Source: Oscillospiraceae bacterium (GTDB taxonomy: Bacteria > Bacillota > Clostridia > Oscillospirales > Oscillospiraceae). From it: DNA of 22,632 nucleotides. Each line of letters opens with the position of its first letter. Within the stretch, counting starts at the first letter, position 1. The notes under the pieces are model-generated. The model had not been told where the DNA came from. It saw nothing but the letters and a program-made list of their open reading frames with translations, and did not search any database. The stretch lies in assembly GCA_024404215.1 (NCBI GenBank), contig JAKSQI010000005.1:1-22632 (forward strand). Direction: 5' to 3'. Shown piece after piece: positions 14,364 through 22,237 of this stretch. The position numbers and the translations under genes are program-made.

Positions 14364-16229
14364 GTGGAAAAGGAAAGTCCCGGGGAGATTTTGGAAAGAC
14401 TGCGGGAAAAGGCCCTTAGTCTTCCCCTGAAGCCCGGCGTATATCTAATGAAGGATAGCAGTGGAGCGGTGATTTATGTCGGCAAGGCTGTTAAGCTGAA
14501 AAACCGGGTTAACAGTTACTTCCATGGGGAACACAATGCAAAAACCGAGGCAATGATTGCGAAAATTCACGATTTTGATGTCATTGTGGCGAACTCGGAA
14601 TTTGAGGCTTTGGTGTTGGAAAACTCCCTTATAAAGCACTATATGCCCCACTATAACATTCTTTTGAAGGATGACAAGGGCTATCCCTTCATCCGTGTGG
14701 ACATGCGGCAGGATTACCCTGGCTTCAGCGTTGTCAACCGGGTTGGCAAGGATGGAGCCGGCTATTATGGACCCTATGGTTCCCGCGGAACCACCTTTAA
14801 AGCTATTGATGCCGTATCCAAGGCCCTTAAGCTGCCCACCTGTGGGAAGAAATTTCCCAGAGACATTGGCAAGGAACGGCCCTGCCTGAATTATCACATG
14901 GGAGCGTGCCGGGGCTACTGCATGAAGGATGCAAGCGGTGAGGAATATCGCCAAAGCATGCAGACGGCGGTCCGCCTTCTGTGCGGGAAAACCGATGAGC
15001 TGATTAAAGAACTGACAGCTGCCATGGAGGAGGATGCAGAAAACCTGCGCTTTGAGCTGGCGGCTGATAAACGAGACCGAATTCGGGCCGTCACGGCTTT
15101 AAAGAGCATGCAGCGGGTGGTAGCCGGCAGTGCAGCTGATACGGATGCCGTTGGCTTGTATTTGGGTGCGGCCAAAAGCTGTTTGGTAGTGATGCATTAT
15201 ATCCACGGCGATTTGTTGGATAAGGAATATGAGATTCTGCCTACACCCCTGGAAGAGAAGCCGGAGGCTTTGGAGGCTTTGCTTGTGGGCTATTACCGCC
15301 GACGGGGCTTGGTTCCGAGAGTGATTTTGCTACCCTGCGAGCCAAGCAACGGAGCTACGGTGGAGCAGCTTTTGGGCGATATCGGGAAGACACGGCTTTT
15401 TGTTCCGCAGAGAGGGGAACTGGCAAAGCTGGTGGCAACTGCTGAAATGAATGCAAGGGAAGAAGCAGAACGGGTAACCAGCCGGGAAGAAAAACAGCTG
15501 AAGGTGCTGGAATGGCTGGAGAGGGAACTCTGCCTGCCTAAACCGCCGGAACGCATTGAGTCTTTTGATATCTCCAATACCGGCAATGATAATATCGTGG
15601 CAGGCATGACGGTCTTTCGCCATGGCAAGCCCTTGAAACGAGATTACCGCAGGTTTAAAATCAAAACCCTGGACGGTCAGGATGATTTCCACAGCATGGA
15701 AGAGGTCATTGCGCGCCGTTTTCAGCGATACCTGGACGGCGATGAAAAATTCAGCCCTCTGCCGGATCTCCTGCTGATTGATGGTGGTGATGTCCATGCT
15801 TCCATAGCTTTGGGAGTGCTGCAGAAGCTGGGGCTGGCTCTTCCGGTTTTTGGCATGGTTAAGGACGACAGACACAGAACCCGAGCTCTGATTACTCCGG
15901 ATGGCCATGAAATCGGCATTCAGGCCAATCCAACGGTATTCGCCTTTATTGGCTCCATTCAGGAGGAAACCCATCGCTTTGCCATCGAGTATCAACGCAG
16001 CCTGCAGAATGCAGGAACCTCACGCTCCGCTTTGGATGCTGTTCCCGGTGTTGGCGCCAAGCGGAAAGCAGCCCTGCTTAAAGCCTTTGGAAGCCTTCGG
16101 GCCATAGCAGGGGCCAGCGAAGCGGAGTTGGGAAAAGTGGTGGATAGTAGAACTGCAAATGCCGTTTTTTGCTATTTTAAAGAGAAAAATAAGGATAAAG
16201 TGGGGGAAGAGAACAGGTGCGAGTCATAA
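14364..16229 (+). CDS. uvrC: Excinuclease ABC subunit C (UvrC)
   Basis: Dual-incision nuclease of nucleotide excision repair, acting with UvrA and UvrB. 621 aa from the GTG at 14364, which has a strong GGGGGAGGTGAT site; upstream in-frame starts lie inside the ptsH terminator. N-terminal GIY-YIG nuclease: GVY at 25-27 and YVG at 38-40. Four cysteines at 160, 174, 182 and 186 match the conserved UvrC cysteine set reported to bind an iron-sulfur cluster in E. coli. A UvrB-binding helical region lies around 205-240, then the RNase H-like C-terminal nuclease (FDISNTGNDNIVAG; LLLIDGG) and a terminal helix-hairpin-helix (AVPGVGAKRKAALL). Its end overlaps rsmD by 13 bases. Confidence 0.96.
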   Translation: MEKESPGEILERLREKALSLPLKPGVYLMKDSSGAVIYVGKAVKLKNRVNSYFHGEHNAKTEAMIAKIHDFDVIVANSEFEALVLENSLIKHYMPHYNILLKDDKGYPFIRVDMRQDYPGFSVVNRVGKDGAGYYGPYGSRGTTFKAIDAVSKALKLPTCGKKFPRDIGKERPCLNYHMGACRGYCMKDASGEEYRQSMQTAVRLLCGKTDELIKELTAAMEEDAENLRFELAADKRDRIRAVTALKSMQRVVAGSAADTDAVGLYLGAAKSCLVVMHYIHGDLLDKEYEILPTPLEEKPEALEALLVGYYRRRGLVPRVILLPCEPSNGATVEQLLGDIGKTRLFVPQRGELAKLVATAEMNAREEAERVTSREEKQLKVLEWLERELCLPKPPERIESFDISNTGNDNIVAGMTVFRHGKPLKRDYRRFKIKTLDGQDDFHSMEEVIARRFQRYLDGDEKFSPLPDLLLIDGGDVHASIALGVLQKLGLALPVFGMVKDDRHRTRALITPDGHEIGIQANPTVFAFIGSIQEETHRFAIEYQRSLQNAGTSRSALDAVPGVGAKRKAALLKAFGSLRAIAGASEAELGKVVDSRTANAVFCYFKEKNKDKVGEENRCES

Positions 16230-16765
16230 GTGGCAGTGCAAGGGGCTGCCGTTTGCAGGAGCCCTCGAATCGAAAAATCCGGCCAACGACCGATAAAGTA
16301 AAGGAATCCATGTTCAATATAATTCAGTTTGAACTGGAAGGCAGCCGTGTATTGGACATGTTCGGAGGAACCGGCCAGCTGGGCATAGAGGCTTTAAGCC
16401 GCGGGGCTGCGGAGGCTGTGTTTACTGAGGCGGCCGGAGAGGCTGTACGTATTATTGAAAACAATGTTAGAGCGGCTGGGGTGGAAGACCGGGCTAAGAT
16501 TGTCCGGGGGGATTGCCTGGTGAATGTACCCCGTTTGGGGCGCTTTGACATTATCCTTCTGGACCCGCCTTATGCTACCGGATTGCTGGAAAAAGCGGTT
16601 GCGCGCATAATAGAATTTGACATCCTGCAGGATAATGGTATAATGCTTTGTGAACTGCCTGCGGAAGCTGCTTCGCCTGAGGTACAGGCGCCTTACAGCA
16701 TCCACAGGGAATACCGTTACGGCAAAATTAAACTGGTTGTTTATATCAGGGAGGAAAAAACATGA
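16217..16765 (+). CDS. rsmD: 16S rRNA (guanine-966-N2)-methyltransferase RsmD
   Basis: SAM-dependent methyltransferase for G966 of 16S rRNA. 182 aa from GTG. N-terminal RVISGSARG is the family hallmark; SAM-binding DMFGGTGQLG is at 47-56 and the catalytic DPPY at 116-119. The start lies inside the end of uvrC (13-base overlap) with GGGGGAAGAG ahead of it. The stop overlaps the coaD ATG (ATGA), and rsmD-coaD is a widespread pairing, so translation of the three genes is probably coupled. Confidence 0.95.
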   Translation: MRVISGSARGCRLQEPSNRKIRPTTDKVKESMFNIIQFELEGSRVLDMFGGTGQLGIEALSRGAAEAVFTEAAGEAVRIIENNVRAAGVEDRAKIVRGDCLVNVPRLGRFDIILLDPPYATGLLEKAVARIIEFDILQDNGIMLCELPAEAASPEVQAPYSIHREYRYGKIKLVVYIREEKT

Positions 16766-17241
16766 AAGCAGCGGTTTATCCGGGCAGCTTTGATCCTGTA
16801 ACCCTGGGGCATATGAACATCATCGAGCGGGCGGCGTCGATCTTTGACAAGGTCTATGTCTGCGTCATGGTGAATTCAGAAAAAAACCCCATGTTTTCCC
16901 GTCAGGAACGGGTAGAAATGATTCAGCGCTGCTGCGCTGGCCTGCCTAATGTTGTGGTAGAAACCTCCGGTGGACTGTTGGTGGATTATGCTGCATCCCG
17001 AGGGGCGGTTGCTATCGTGAAGGGGTTGCGCGCTGTTTCGGATTTTGACTGGGAATTCCAGATGGCTCTGGCGAATAAAAAGCTGAACCCGGCAATTGAG
17101 ACCATGTTTTTAGCTTCCAGCGAAAAGTACACCTATCTCAGCTCCACAGTGGCCAAGGAAATGGCCAAATACGGAGCTGACCTGAGTGATTTCCTGCCCA
17201 ATGAAATCATTCCCGATGTACTGAACAAGCAGAAGAAATAA
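16762..17241 (+). CDS. coaD: Phosphopantetheine adenylyltransferase
   Basis: Penultimate step of coenzyme A synthesis: 4'-phosphopantetheine plus ATP gives dephospho-CoA. 159 aa, standard. The nucleotidyltransferase motif TLGH is at 14-17 after YPGSFDPV, KGLR is at 87-90 and the LSSTVAKE motif at 126-133. GGGAGG lies about 8 nt before the ATG. CoA supply matters to the acetyl-CoA synthase encoded in the same window, but the pairing with rsmD is general in bacteria and not evidence of a special link. Confidence 0.96.
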   Translation: MKAAVYPGSFDPVTLGHMNIIERAASIFDKVYVCVMVNSEKNPMFSRQERVEMIQRCCAGLPNVVVETSGGLLVDYAASRGAVAIVKGLRAVSDFDWEFQMALANKKLNPAIETMFLASSEKYTYLSSTVAKEMAKYGADLSDFLPNEIIPDVLNKQKK

Positions 17242-17279
17242 TAACACACCCGGGCCCTAAGGGCGGATAGGAGAACGAA

Positions 17280-17798
17280 ATGGCTAATAATGTACAGGAA
17301 CTGTTGGAAATGCTGGATGGCATGATTCGTGAAGCACGCAGTGTGCCTCTCAGCGGTGACAAGTGCATGCTGGAAAGAGAACGGGTGCTGGATGTTCTGG
17401 ACAGCATTAAGGCTCAGCTTCCCTCTGAACTGGCTGAGGCTAAGCGTTTGGTGGATGCCAGAGCAGAGTTCATTGCCAATGCCAAGCGGGATGCCGAGGC
17501 AGTTAAGCATGCCGCAGAGGAAAGAGCCAAGCAGCTGGTGAATGAGCAGGAAATTTGCCGCATTGCTCAGGCCAAGAGCCGCGACATGATGGATAAGGCT
17601 CAGCGCAAATCTGCAGAAATCATGAAGATGACCAACAGCTATATAGACAAAATGCTGGGCCAGACGGAGGAAACCATTGCCCGTGCCCTGGATGAAACCA
17701 GGGAGGTTCGCAATGGTATTCGCCAGGCAGTTACCGGCGCTCCGGCCCCTGAAACTCAGGAAGAGGCGGAAGCCATTGCTGATGTTTGGAACGAGTAA
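17280..17798 (+). CDS. Predicted coiled-coil protein of unknown function
   Basis: 172 aa, soluble, with no signal peptide or membrane segment. Nearly all predicted helix: a short N-terminal helical part (1-17), a linker, then long Ala/Glu/Lys/Arg-rich coiled coil from about 30 to 150 resembling ATP synthase b/E-type stalks or DivIVA-like proteins only in composition. The tail (152-172) is acidic and proline-containing. Cys29 and Cys94 are the only cysteines. The ATG follows GGATAGGAG, 38 bp after coaD, and a strong terminator follows, so it is the last gene of the uvrC-rsmD-coaD unit. Position just before the dcw cluster may hint at a cell-division or envelope role, but that is weak. I cannot name the family. 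Confidence 0.8.
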   Translation: MANNVQELLEMLDGMIREARSVPLSGDKCMLERERVLDVLDSIKAQLPSELAEAKRLVDARAEFIANAKRDAEAVKHAAEERAKQLVNEQEICRIAQAKSRDMMDKAQRKSAEIMKMTNSYIDKMLGQTEETIARALDETREVRNGIRQAVTGAPAPETQEEAEAIADVWNE

Positions 17799-17824
17799 AA
17801 TACGCTTGATAATCGTCACTTGTA

Positions 17825-17859
17825 AAGCAGTGCAATCGTTAAGATTGTACTGCTTTTTT
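17825..17859 (+). terminator. Rho-independent terminator before the dcw cluster
   Basis: A 13-bp stem (17825-17837 with 17843-17855, one G-T pair), 5-nt loop GTTAA, and a run of six T (17854-17859). Confidence 0.92.
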
Positions 17860-17883
17860 CTTTGCTTTTTTGAAGAATGCCTC

Positions 17884-17912
17884 TTGTATTTTGAGCATTC
17901 TTTGTTTATAAT
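17884..17912 (+). promoter_or_regulatory. mraZ (dcw cluster) promoter
   Basis: TTGTAT (17884-17889) and a perfect TATAAT (17907-17912) with 17 bases between. Transcription would start near 17919, at the first MraZ box, giving a leader of about 63 nt. Confidence 0.75.
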
Positions 17913-17918
17913 ATAGCA

Positions 17919-17958
17919 AAAGTGGTGAAAAGTGGAGCAAAAAGCCATGAAAGTGGAG
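17919..17958 (+). promoter_or_regulatory. MraZ operator: three AAAGTGG repeats
   Basis: AAAGTGGTG (17919-17927), AAAGTGGAG (17929-17937) and AAAGTGGAG (17950-17958) are direct repeats at 10 and 21 base steps, about one and two helical turns, on one face of the DNA. MraZ is known to autoregulate the dcw cluster through such GTGG-type direct repeats, so this is its likely operator, overlapping the start site. The position at 17939, where a repeat would be expected, is degenerate. Confidence 0.8.
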
Positions 17959-17981
17959 CGATTTCAGAAAGGGGTGAGGAA

Positions 17982-18434
17982 ATGACAGGCATATACCAGC
18001 ATTCCATTGATGCCAAGGGACGTCTGTTTATTCCTGCACGCCTGAAGGATGAAATTGGTGAAGCTTTCTATGTCACCATTTCCAGTGAGCCTGATATGGA
18101 AATCAACGGCTCCATGGTTACCCCCAAGTATTTGGTTGCCTATTCCCTGGAAAAGTGGGAAGACTTTACCCGCAAGGTAGAGGAAATGCCCAGGAGCAGC
18201 CGCCGTGTTCTGCGCCCCCTGTTTGCACATGCTGCCAAGTGTGAGTTGGATGCTCAAGGCCGTATTTTGCTTCCCCAGCACCTGCGGGAGTATGCAGGCT
18301 TAGGCAAGAATGCTACAGTAGTCGGAAGCGGACGCAACATGGAAATTTGGGATGCTGAGCTGTGGGCTGCAGTTGACGAGCTGGAGTCTTCTCCCGAGGC
18401 AGTAGCTGCCGCACTGGAGGCACTGGATTTCTAA
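17982..18434 (+). CDS. mraZ: Transcriptional regulator MraZ
   Basis: AbrB-fold, ring-forming regulator of the division and cell wall (dcw) cluster. 150 aa from the ATG at 17982, which follows AGGGGTGAGG; a more upstream in-frame start would run through the operator repeats. The two SpoVT/AbrB-like halves each show the family pattern: DAKGRLFIPARL at 10-21 and DAQGRILLPQHLR at about 88-100. The stop overlaps the rsmH ATG by one base (TAATG). The phased repeats just upstream are its probable binding site. Confidence 0.96.
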   Translation: MTGIYQHSIDAKGRLFIPARLKDEIGEAFYVTISSEPDMEINGSMVTPKYLVAYSLEKWEDFTRKVEEMPRSSRRVLRPLFAHAAKCELDAQGRILLPQHLREYAGLGKNATVVGSGRNMEIWDAELWAAVDELESSPEAVAAALEALDF

Positions 18435-19360
18435 TGAAACACGTACCGGTAATGCTGCAGGAGTGCATAGATGGTTTGAACATTCAACCGGATGGCATTT
18501 ATGTTGACGGAACCTTGGGTAGGGGCGGTCATTCGGAAGCCATAGCCAAGCGCCTGAAGGGTGGACGACTGATCTGTATTGACCGCGATGCCACAGCTAT
18601 CCGGGAGGCGGGTCAACGCCTGGCTCCATTTGGAGACACGGTGACTATCGTGAAAGGTACCTTTTCCGATATAGAAGCTATTTTGAAAGACCTGAATATT
18701 TCCGGCGCAGATGGCATGCTCTTTGACTTGGGAGTATCCTCTCCGCAGCTGGATGACGGGGAACGAGGCTTCTCCTACATGCAGGATGCACCGCTGGACA
18801 TGCGCATGGACCGGGACGCCGGCTTGACTGCCTATGATGTAGTCAATGGCTGGACAAGCGGAGAATTGAAACGAATCTTATATGAATACGGGGAAGAAAA
18901 GTTTGCCCCTGCTATCGCCAATGCTATTTGCCGGCGGCGGGAGCTTAAACCCATTCAAACCACAGGAGAGCTTGTGGACACCATTCGAGGGGCCATGCCT
19001 GCGTCTGCTTTGAGGGAAAAGCAGCATCCGGCTAAACGGAGCTTTCAAGCTATCCGCATTGCGGTGAATGATGAACTGAACGAGGTTTCCAAAATGATGC
19101 ATGTAGCTCCGGCTCTGCTGAATCCGGGCGGAAGGCTTTGCGTGATTAGCTTCCATTCTTTGGAAGACCGAATCGTAAAAAACGCAGTTGCTTCCTGCGA
19201 AAAGGGATGCACCTGCCCACCCAGCTTTCCGGTCTGTGTCTGCGGATTTCACCAGACTCTCCGTTCAGTAAGCCGGAAGCCGATTCTTCCCTCTCAAGAG
19301 GAATTAAATACAAACCCCCGGGCTCGCAGTGCCAAGCTGCGTGTAGCGGAACGGGTTTGA
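18434..19360 (+). CDS. rsmH: 16S rRNA (cytosine-1402-N4)-methyltransferase RsmH (MraW)
   Basis: SAM-dependent methylation of C1402 in 16S rRNA. 308 aa, standard. Begins HVPVMLQE, with SAM motif DGTLGRGGHS at 25-34, DLGVSSPQLDD at about 98-108 and the conserved RSFQAIRIAVNDEL later. A cysteine-rich stretch (CEKGCTCPP...CVCG) near 255-273 is a common family feature. Start is fused to the mraZ stop. ftsL follows after 30 bases. Confidence 0.96.
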   Translation: MKHVPVMLQECIDGLNIQPDGIYVDGTLGRGGHSEAIAKRLKGGRLICIDRDATAIREAGQRLAPFGDTVTIVKGTFSDIEAILKDLNISGADGMLFDLGVSSPQLDDGERGFSYMQDAPLDMRMDRDAGLTAYDVVNGWTSGELKRILYEYGEEKFAPAIANAICRRRELKPIQTTGELVDTIRGAMPASALREKQHPAKRSFQAIRIAVNDELNEVSKMMHVAPALLNPGGRLCVISFHSLEDRIVKNAVASCEKGCTCPPSFPVCVCGFHQTLRSVSRKPILPSQEELNTNPRARSAKLRVAERV

Positions 19361-19390
19361 CGGACATACAAGCTAAAGAAGGTTTTTATT

Positions 19391-19888
19391 GTGGCAAAGG
19401 AAGAACGCAAGTACACTCAAATATATAACGGTAATGCGGCCTATGAGGTACAGTGGCAGGAGGAAGTTGATTCTCCTGAACAGCCCCGACGGGCTGAAAG
19501 TCCCCGTCCTCGGCGTAAAAGTGCGTATGGGGTGTCGGTGAGCGGCATTTTGGGCCTTACTTTGGCCGTTGCCGCGCTGATGTTCATGCTGGTTTCCTAT
19601 GCCTCCTATACAGCTGTGGCTAATCAAACGGTAAATGCTGTTCGCCGGGTGGAACAGCTTCAGGAGGAAAACCGCCGTCTGTCTGCTGCCTATGACATGG
19701 CTTTTGATATGAACGCGGTTAAGTCCTACGCCCAGAAGGAGCTGGGTATGGGGGAACCGATTTCTTCTCAGATTGAATATGCGGAAATCGAGTCCCAGGA
19801 CAGCGTTGCGGTTTACAGCGATGGTGACAGTAGCTTTTCTGTTTTTTCTGCCTTTGATTCTCTGTTTTCAGCTGTCCGCGGCAACTAA
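19391..19888 (+). CDS. ftsL: FtsL-like cell division protein
   Basis: Single-pass membrane protein of the divisome that works with FtsB/DivIC. 165 aa from GTG. Basic, proline-rich cytoplasmic N-terminus (1-48), one membrane segment (about 49-72), a coiled coil (about 80-102, LQEENRRL) and a KSYAQKELGM stretch (111-120), the conserved end of the FtsL helix. The acidic, Ser-rich tail (125-165) is longer than in most FtsL. The ribosome site is weak (AAAGAAGG). Sequence conservation in FtsL is low; the call leans on topology and position between rsmH and the PBP. Confidence 0.85.
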   Translation: MAKEERKYTQIYNGNAAYEVQWQEEVDSPEQPRRAESPRPRRKSAYGVSVSGILGLTLAVAALMFMLVSYASYTAVANQTVNAVRRVEQLQEENRRLSAAYDMAFDMNAVKSYAQKELGMGEPISSQIEYAEIESQDSVAVYSDGDSSFSVFSAFDSLFSAVRGN

Positions 19889-19915
19889 CATTCGGCTTCA
19901 GCAAGGGAGACAGCT

Positions 19916-22219
19916 ATGGGACAGTCTGATAATAAAAAAACAAACCGCCGAAAAGGGCGGATAAATAAGCAGTTTAATTGCCGCACACTGGTTTTTGCTG
20001 TGTGCGGCATCCTTGCGTTTTTGCTTATGGGCTATCAGCTGGTAAAGCTGCAGATTTTTCAGCATGAAGACTTGGAAAAGAAAGCGGTAGCCCAGCAGAC
20101 CTTCTACAGTGAGGATAAGGCTGACCGCGGAAGTATTCGCGACCGCAATGGTAATACTTTGGCAATCAGTGCACCAACGGAGAATGTTTTTGTCAGCCCT
20201 TATGAACAGAAAAATCACACGGATAAGAACGGAGAAGCGGCACCGGAGGACGCCGACATGATTTCCCGTCGGTTGGCCGACATACTGGATTTGAAGTATG
20301 AAGATGTCCGGAAGCGCTTTGACAACGAGGACTCCTGGTATGAGGTTCTGAAAAAACAGGTGGATGAGGAGACGGCGGATCTGATTCGGGCGTTTGTCAA
20401 AGAATATGAGTTGACCAGCGTTCATCTGGAGTCTACCGAGAAGAGAACCTATCCCTATGGCTCTCTCATGTGCCATATTATCGGCTTTGTTGGTTCAGAG
20501 AATAGAGGTCTGGAGGGTGTAGAAGCCGGGTACAACAGCTATCTCACCGGTGTCAACGGAAAAGAGGTTTATCTGGGCACCAGCGTTGGTAAGGAGGTTA
20601 TATCCTCTCAGTTCCAAAAGTATGCCGAGGGCTGGGATGGCTACAACATAACCCTGACCACGGATATTACCATTCAGCAGATTGTGGAAAAGAATGTAGA
20701 GCAGGCCATTGAGATTAACGATGCCCTCAATGGTGCAGCCTGCATTGCCATGAATCCCAAAACCGGAGAAGTGCTGGCCATGGCCAGCTACGGCAATTAT
20801 GACCTGAACGACTTCCTCACCCTTTCAGATTCTGTTCAGGAGAAAATTGATTTAATCGAGGATGAAGAGGAAAAAGAGACGGCAACTACCTCTGCTTTGC
20901 TCCGCCAGTGGCGCAACAAGGCTCTGTCTGACAGCTATGAACCGGGATCGGTATTTAAAACCGTAACCCTGGCCATGGCATTGGAGGAGGGCGTTGTTTC
21001 GGAGGAGGATAGCTTCTACTGCGGCGGCTATTCCTATGTTACCGGCCGTACTACACCCATTTATTGCTCCAATCACGCCGGGCATGGTACGCAGTCCTTG
21101 GCTGTATCCACTCAAAACTCCTGTAACTGCGCCTTCATTGAAATCGGTGCCCGGGTTGGGGCACAGAAGTTCTATGACTATATCAATGCCTTTGGCCTGT
21201 TTGACAGCACAAATATTGACCTTGCCGGTGAGGGCAACAGCATCTGGTGGACCAATGAGGTGTTCATGAACCCGGACAACAAATCTCAGCTGGCGGCGGC
21301 CTCCTTCGGCCAGACCTTTGCGGTAACGCCCATTCAGATGATTACTGCCATTTCTGCCTGCTGCAACGGCGGCTACCTTATGCAGCCCTATGTTGTCAGT
21401 TCCGTAACCGACGGAAACGGTAATACCATCATGCTCAATGAGCCGACGGTTAAGCGGCAGGTTATCAGCAATGAAACCTCGGATACCATCAATAAGATTC
21501 TGGAAACCGTCGTTACCGACGGCGGCGGCAGCAATGCCTATGTGGCCGGCTATCATATTGCCGGTAAAACCGGTACTTCCGAAAAGGTTACAGAAAACCT
21601 GACGGCCCAGTATCGGGAGTATGTTGTTTCCTTCTGCGGCTATGCACCCGCTGAGGATCCCGAGGTCGTGGTTCTCTTCCTGCTGGATACGCCCAGCCAC
21701 TCCACCGGACGATACATCAGCGGCGCCAACATGGCGGCACCGGTGGTAGGCAGCATTCTGTCCGAGACGCTGGACTATCTGGGCTATGAGCCGGATTATT
21801 CTGCGGAGGAACTGGCGGCGGCCGATACATATGTGCCCAAGCTCTACGGCTGGAGTCAAAGCGATGCAGTAAGTGCCCTAAAGTATGAGGGGCTGTCCTA
21901 TGAATTTATTGGTACGGGCAAAACCGTAACCTCCCAGATTCCTGCCGGTGGATCTGTCGTTGCTTCAGGCTCCAAGGTAGTGCTCTTTATGGAGGCTGAG
22001 CCGGAAACGGAAGAGGTTACCGTCCCCAATGTCATCGGCATGAGTTATGTGGAAGCTGTACGCCGTATGGAGCAGGCAGGCCTCTATGTCGCTAAGGAGT
22101 CCGGCATGGCCGGTGAGGGAATGATTGTGGGAATTCAATACACGGAAAGCGGTACAGTGGTGCCCTACGGAAGTATTGTCAAGCTGGCGTTGGTAAGCAG
22201 TCAGCAGCAGGACGATTAA
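19916..22219 (+). CDS. Class B penicillin-binding protein with two PASTA domains (FtsI/SpoVD type)
   Basis: Septal peptidoglycan transpeptidase. 767 aa. Basic cytoplasmic start (1-23), one membrane anchor (about 27-47), then the dimerisation/pedestal domain beginning DRGSIRDRNG near 63-72. The transpeptidase motifs are SVFK with Ser345 and Lys348, SCN at 402-404 and KTG at 551-553. Two C-terminal PASTA repeats follow: a divergent one (about 638-695) and a clear one starting VPNVIGMSYVEAV (about 702-760). Gram-positive vegetative PBP2x and sporulation SpoVD share this layout; place directly after ftsL and before murE does not decide between them. An 18-residue acidic insertion lies around residues 302-321, just before the active serine. 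GGGAG precedes the ATG. Confidence 0.94.
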   Translation: MGQSDNKKTNRRKGRINKQFNCRTLVFAVCGILAFLLMGYQLVKLQIFQHEDLEKKAVAQQTFYSEDKADRGSIRDRNGNTLAISAPTENVFVSPYEQKNHTDKNGEAAPEDADMISRRLADILDLKYEDVRKRFDNEDSWYEVLKKQVDEETADLIRAFVKEYELTSVHLESTEKRTYPYGSLMCHIIGFVGSENRGLEGVEAGYNSYLTGVNGKEVYLGTSVGKEVISSQFQKYAEGWDGYNITLTTDITIQQIVEKNVEQAIEINDALNGAACIAMNPKTGEVLAMASYGNYDLNDFLTLSDSVQEKIDLIEDEEEKETATTSALLRQWRNKALSDSYEPGSVFKTVTLAMALEEGVVSEEDSFYCGGYSYVTGRTTPIYCSNHAGHGTQSLAVSTQNSCNCAFIEIGARVGAQKFYDYINAFGLFDSTNIDLAGEGNSIWWTNEVFMNPDNKSQLAAASFGQTFAVTPIQMITAISACCNGGYLMQPYVVSSVTDGNGNTIMLNEPTVKRQVISNETSDTINKILETVVTDGGGSNAYVAGYHIAGKTGTSEKVTENLTAQYREYVVSFCGYAPAEDPEVVVLFLLDTPSHSTGRYISGANMAAPVVGSILSETLDYLGYEPDYSAEELAAADTYVPKLYGWSQSDAVSALKYEGLSYEFIGTGKTVTSQIPAGGSVVASGSKVVLFMEAEPETEEVTVPNVIGMSYVEAVRRMEQAGLYVAKESGMAGEGMIVGIQYTESGTVVPYGSIVKLALVSSQQQDD

Positions 22220-22237
22220 AAGAAAGAAGAATGCGGA

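Noticed and set aside
22231..22237. ATG at 22231 as the murE start
   Set aside because: Out of frame with murE; the ATG at 22238 gives the expected MurE N-terminus.
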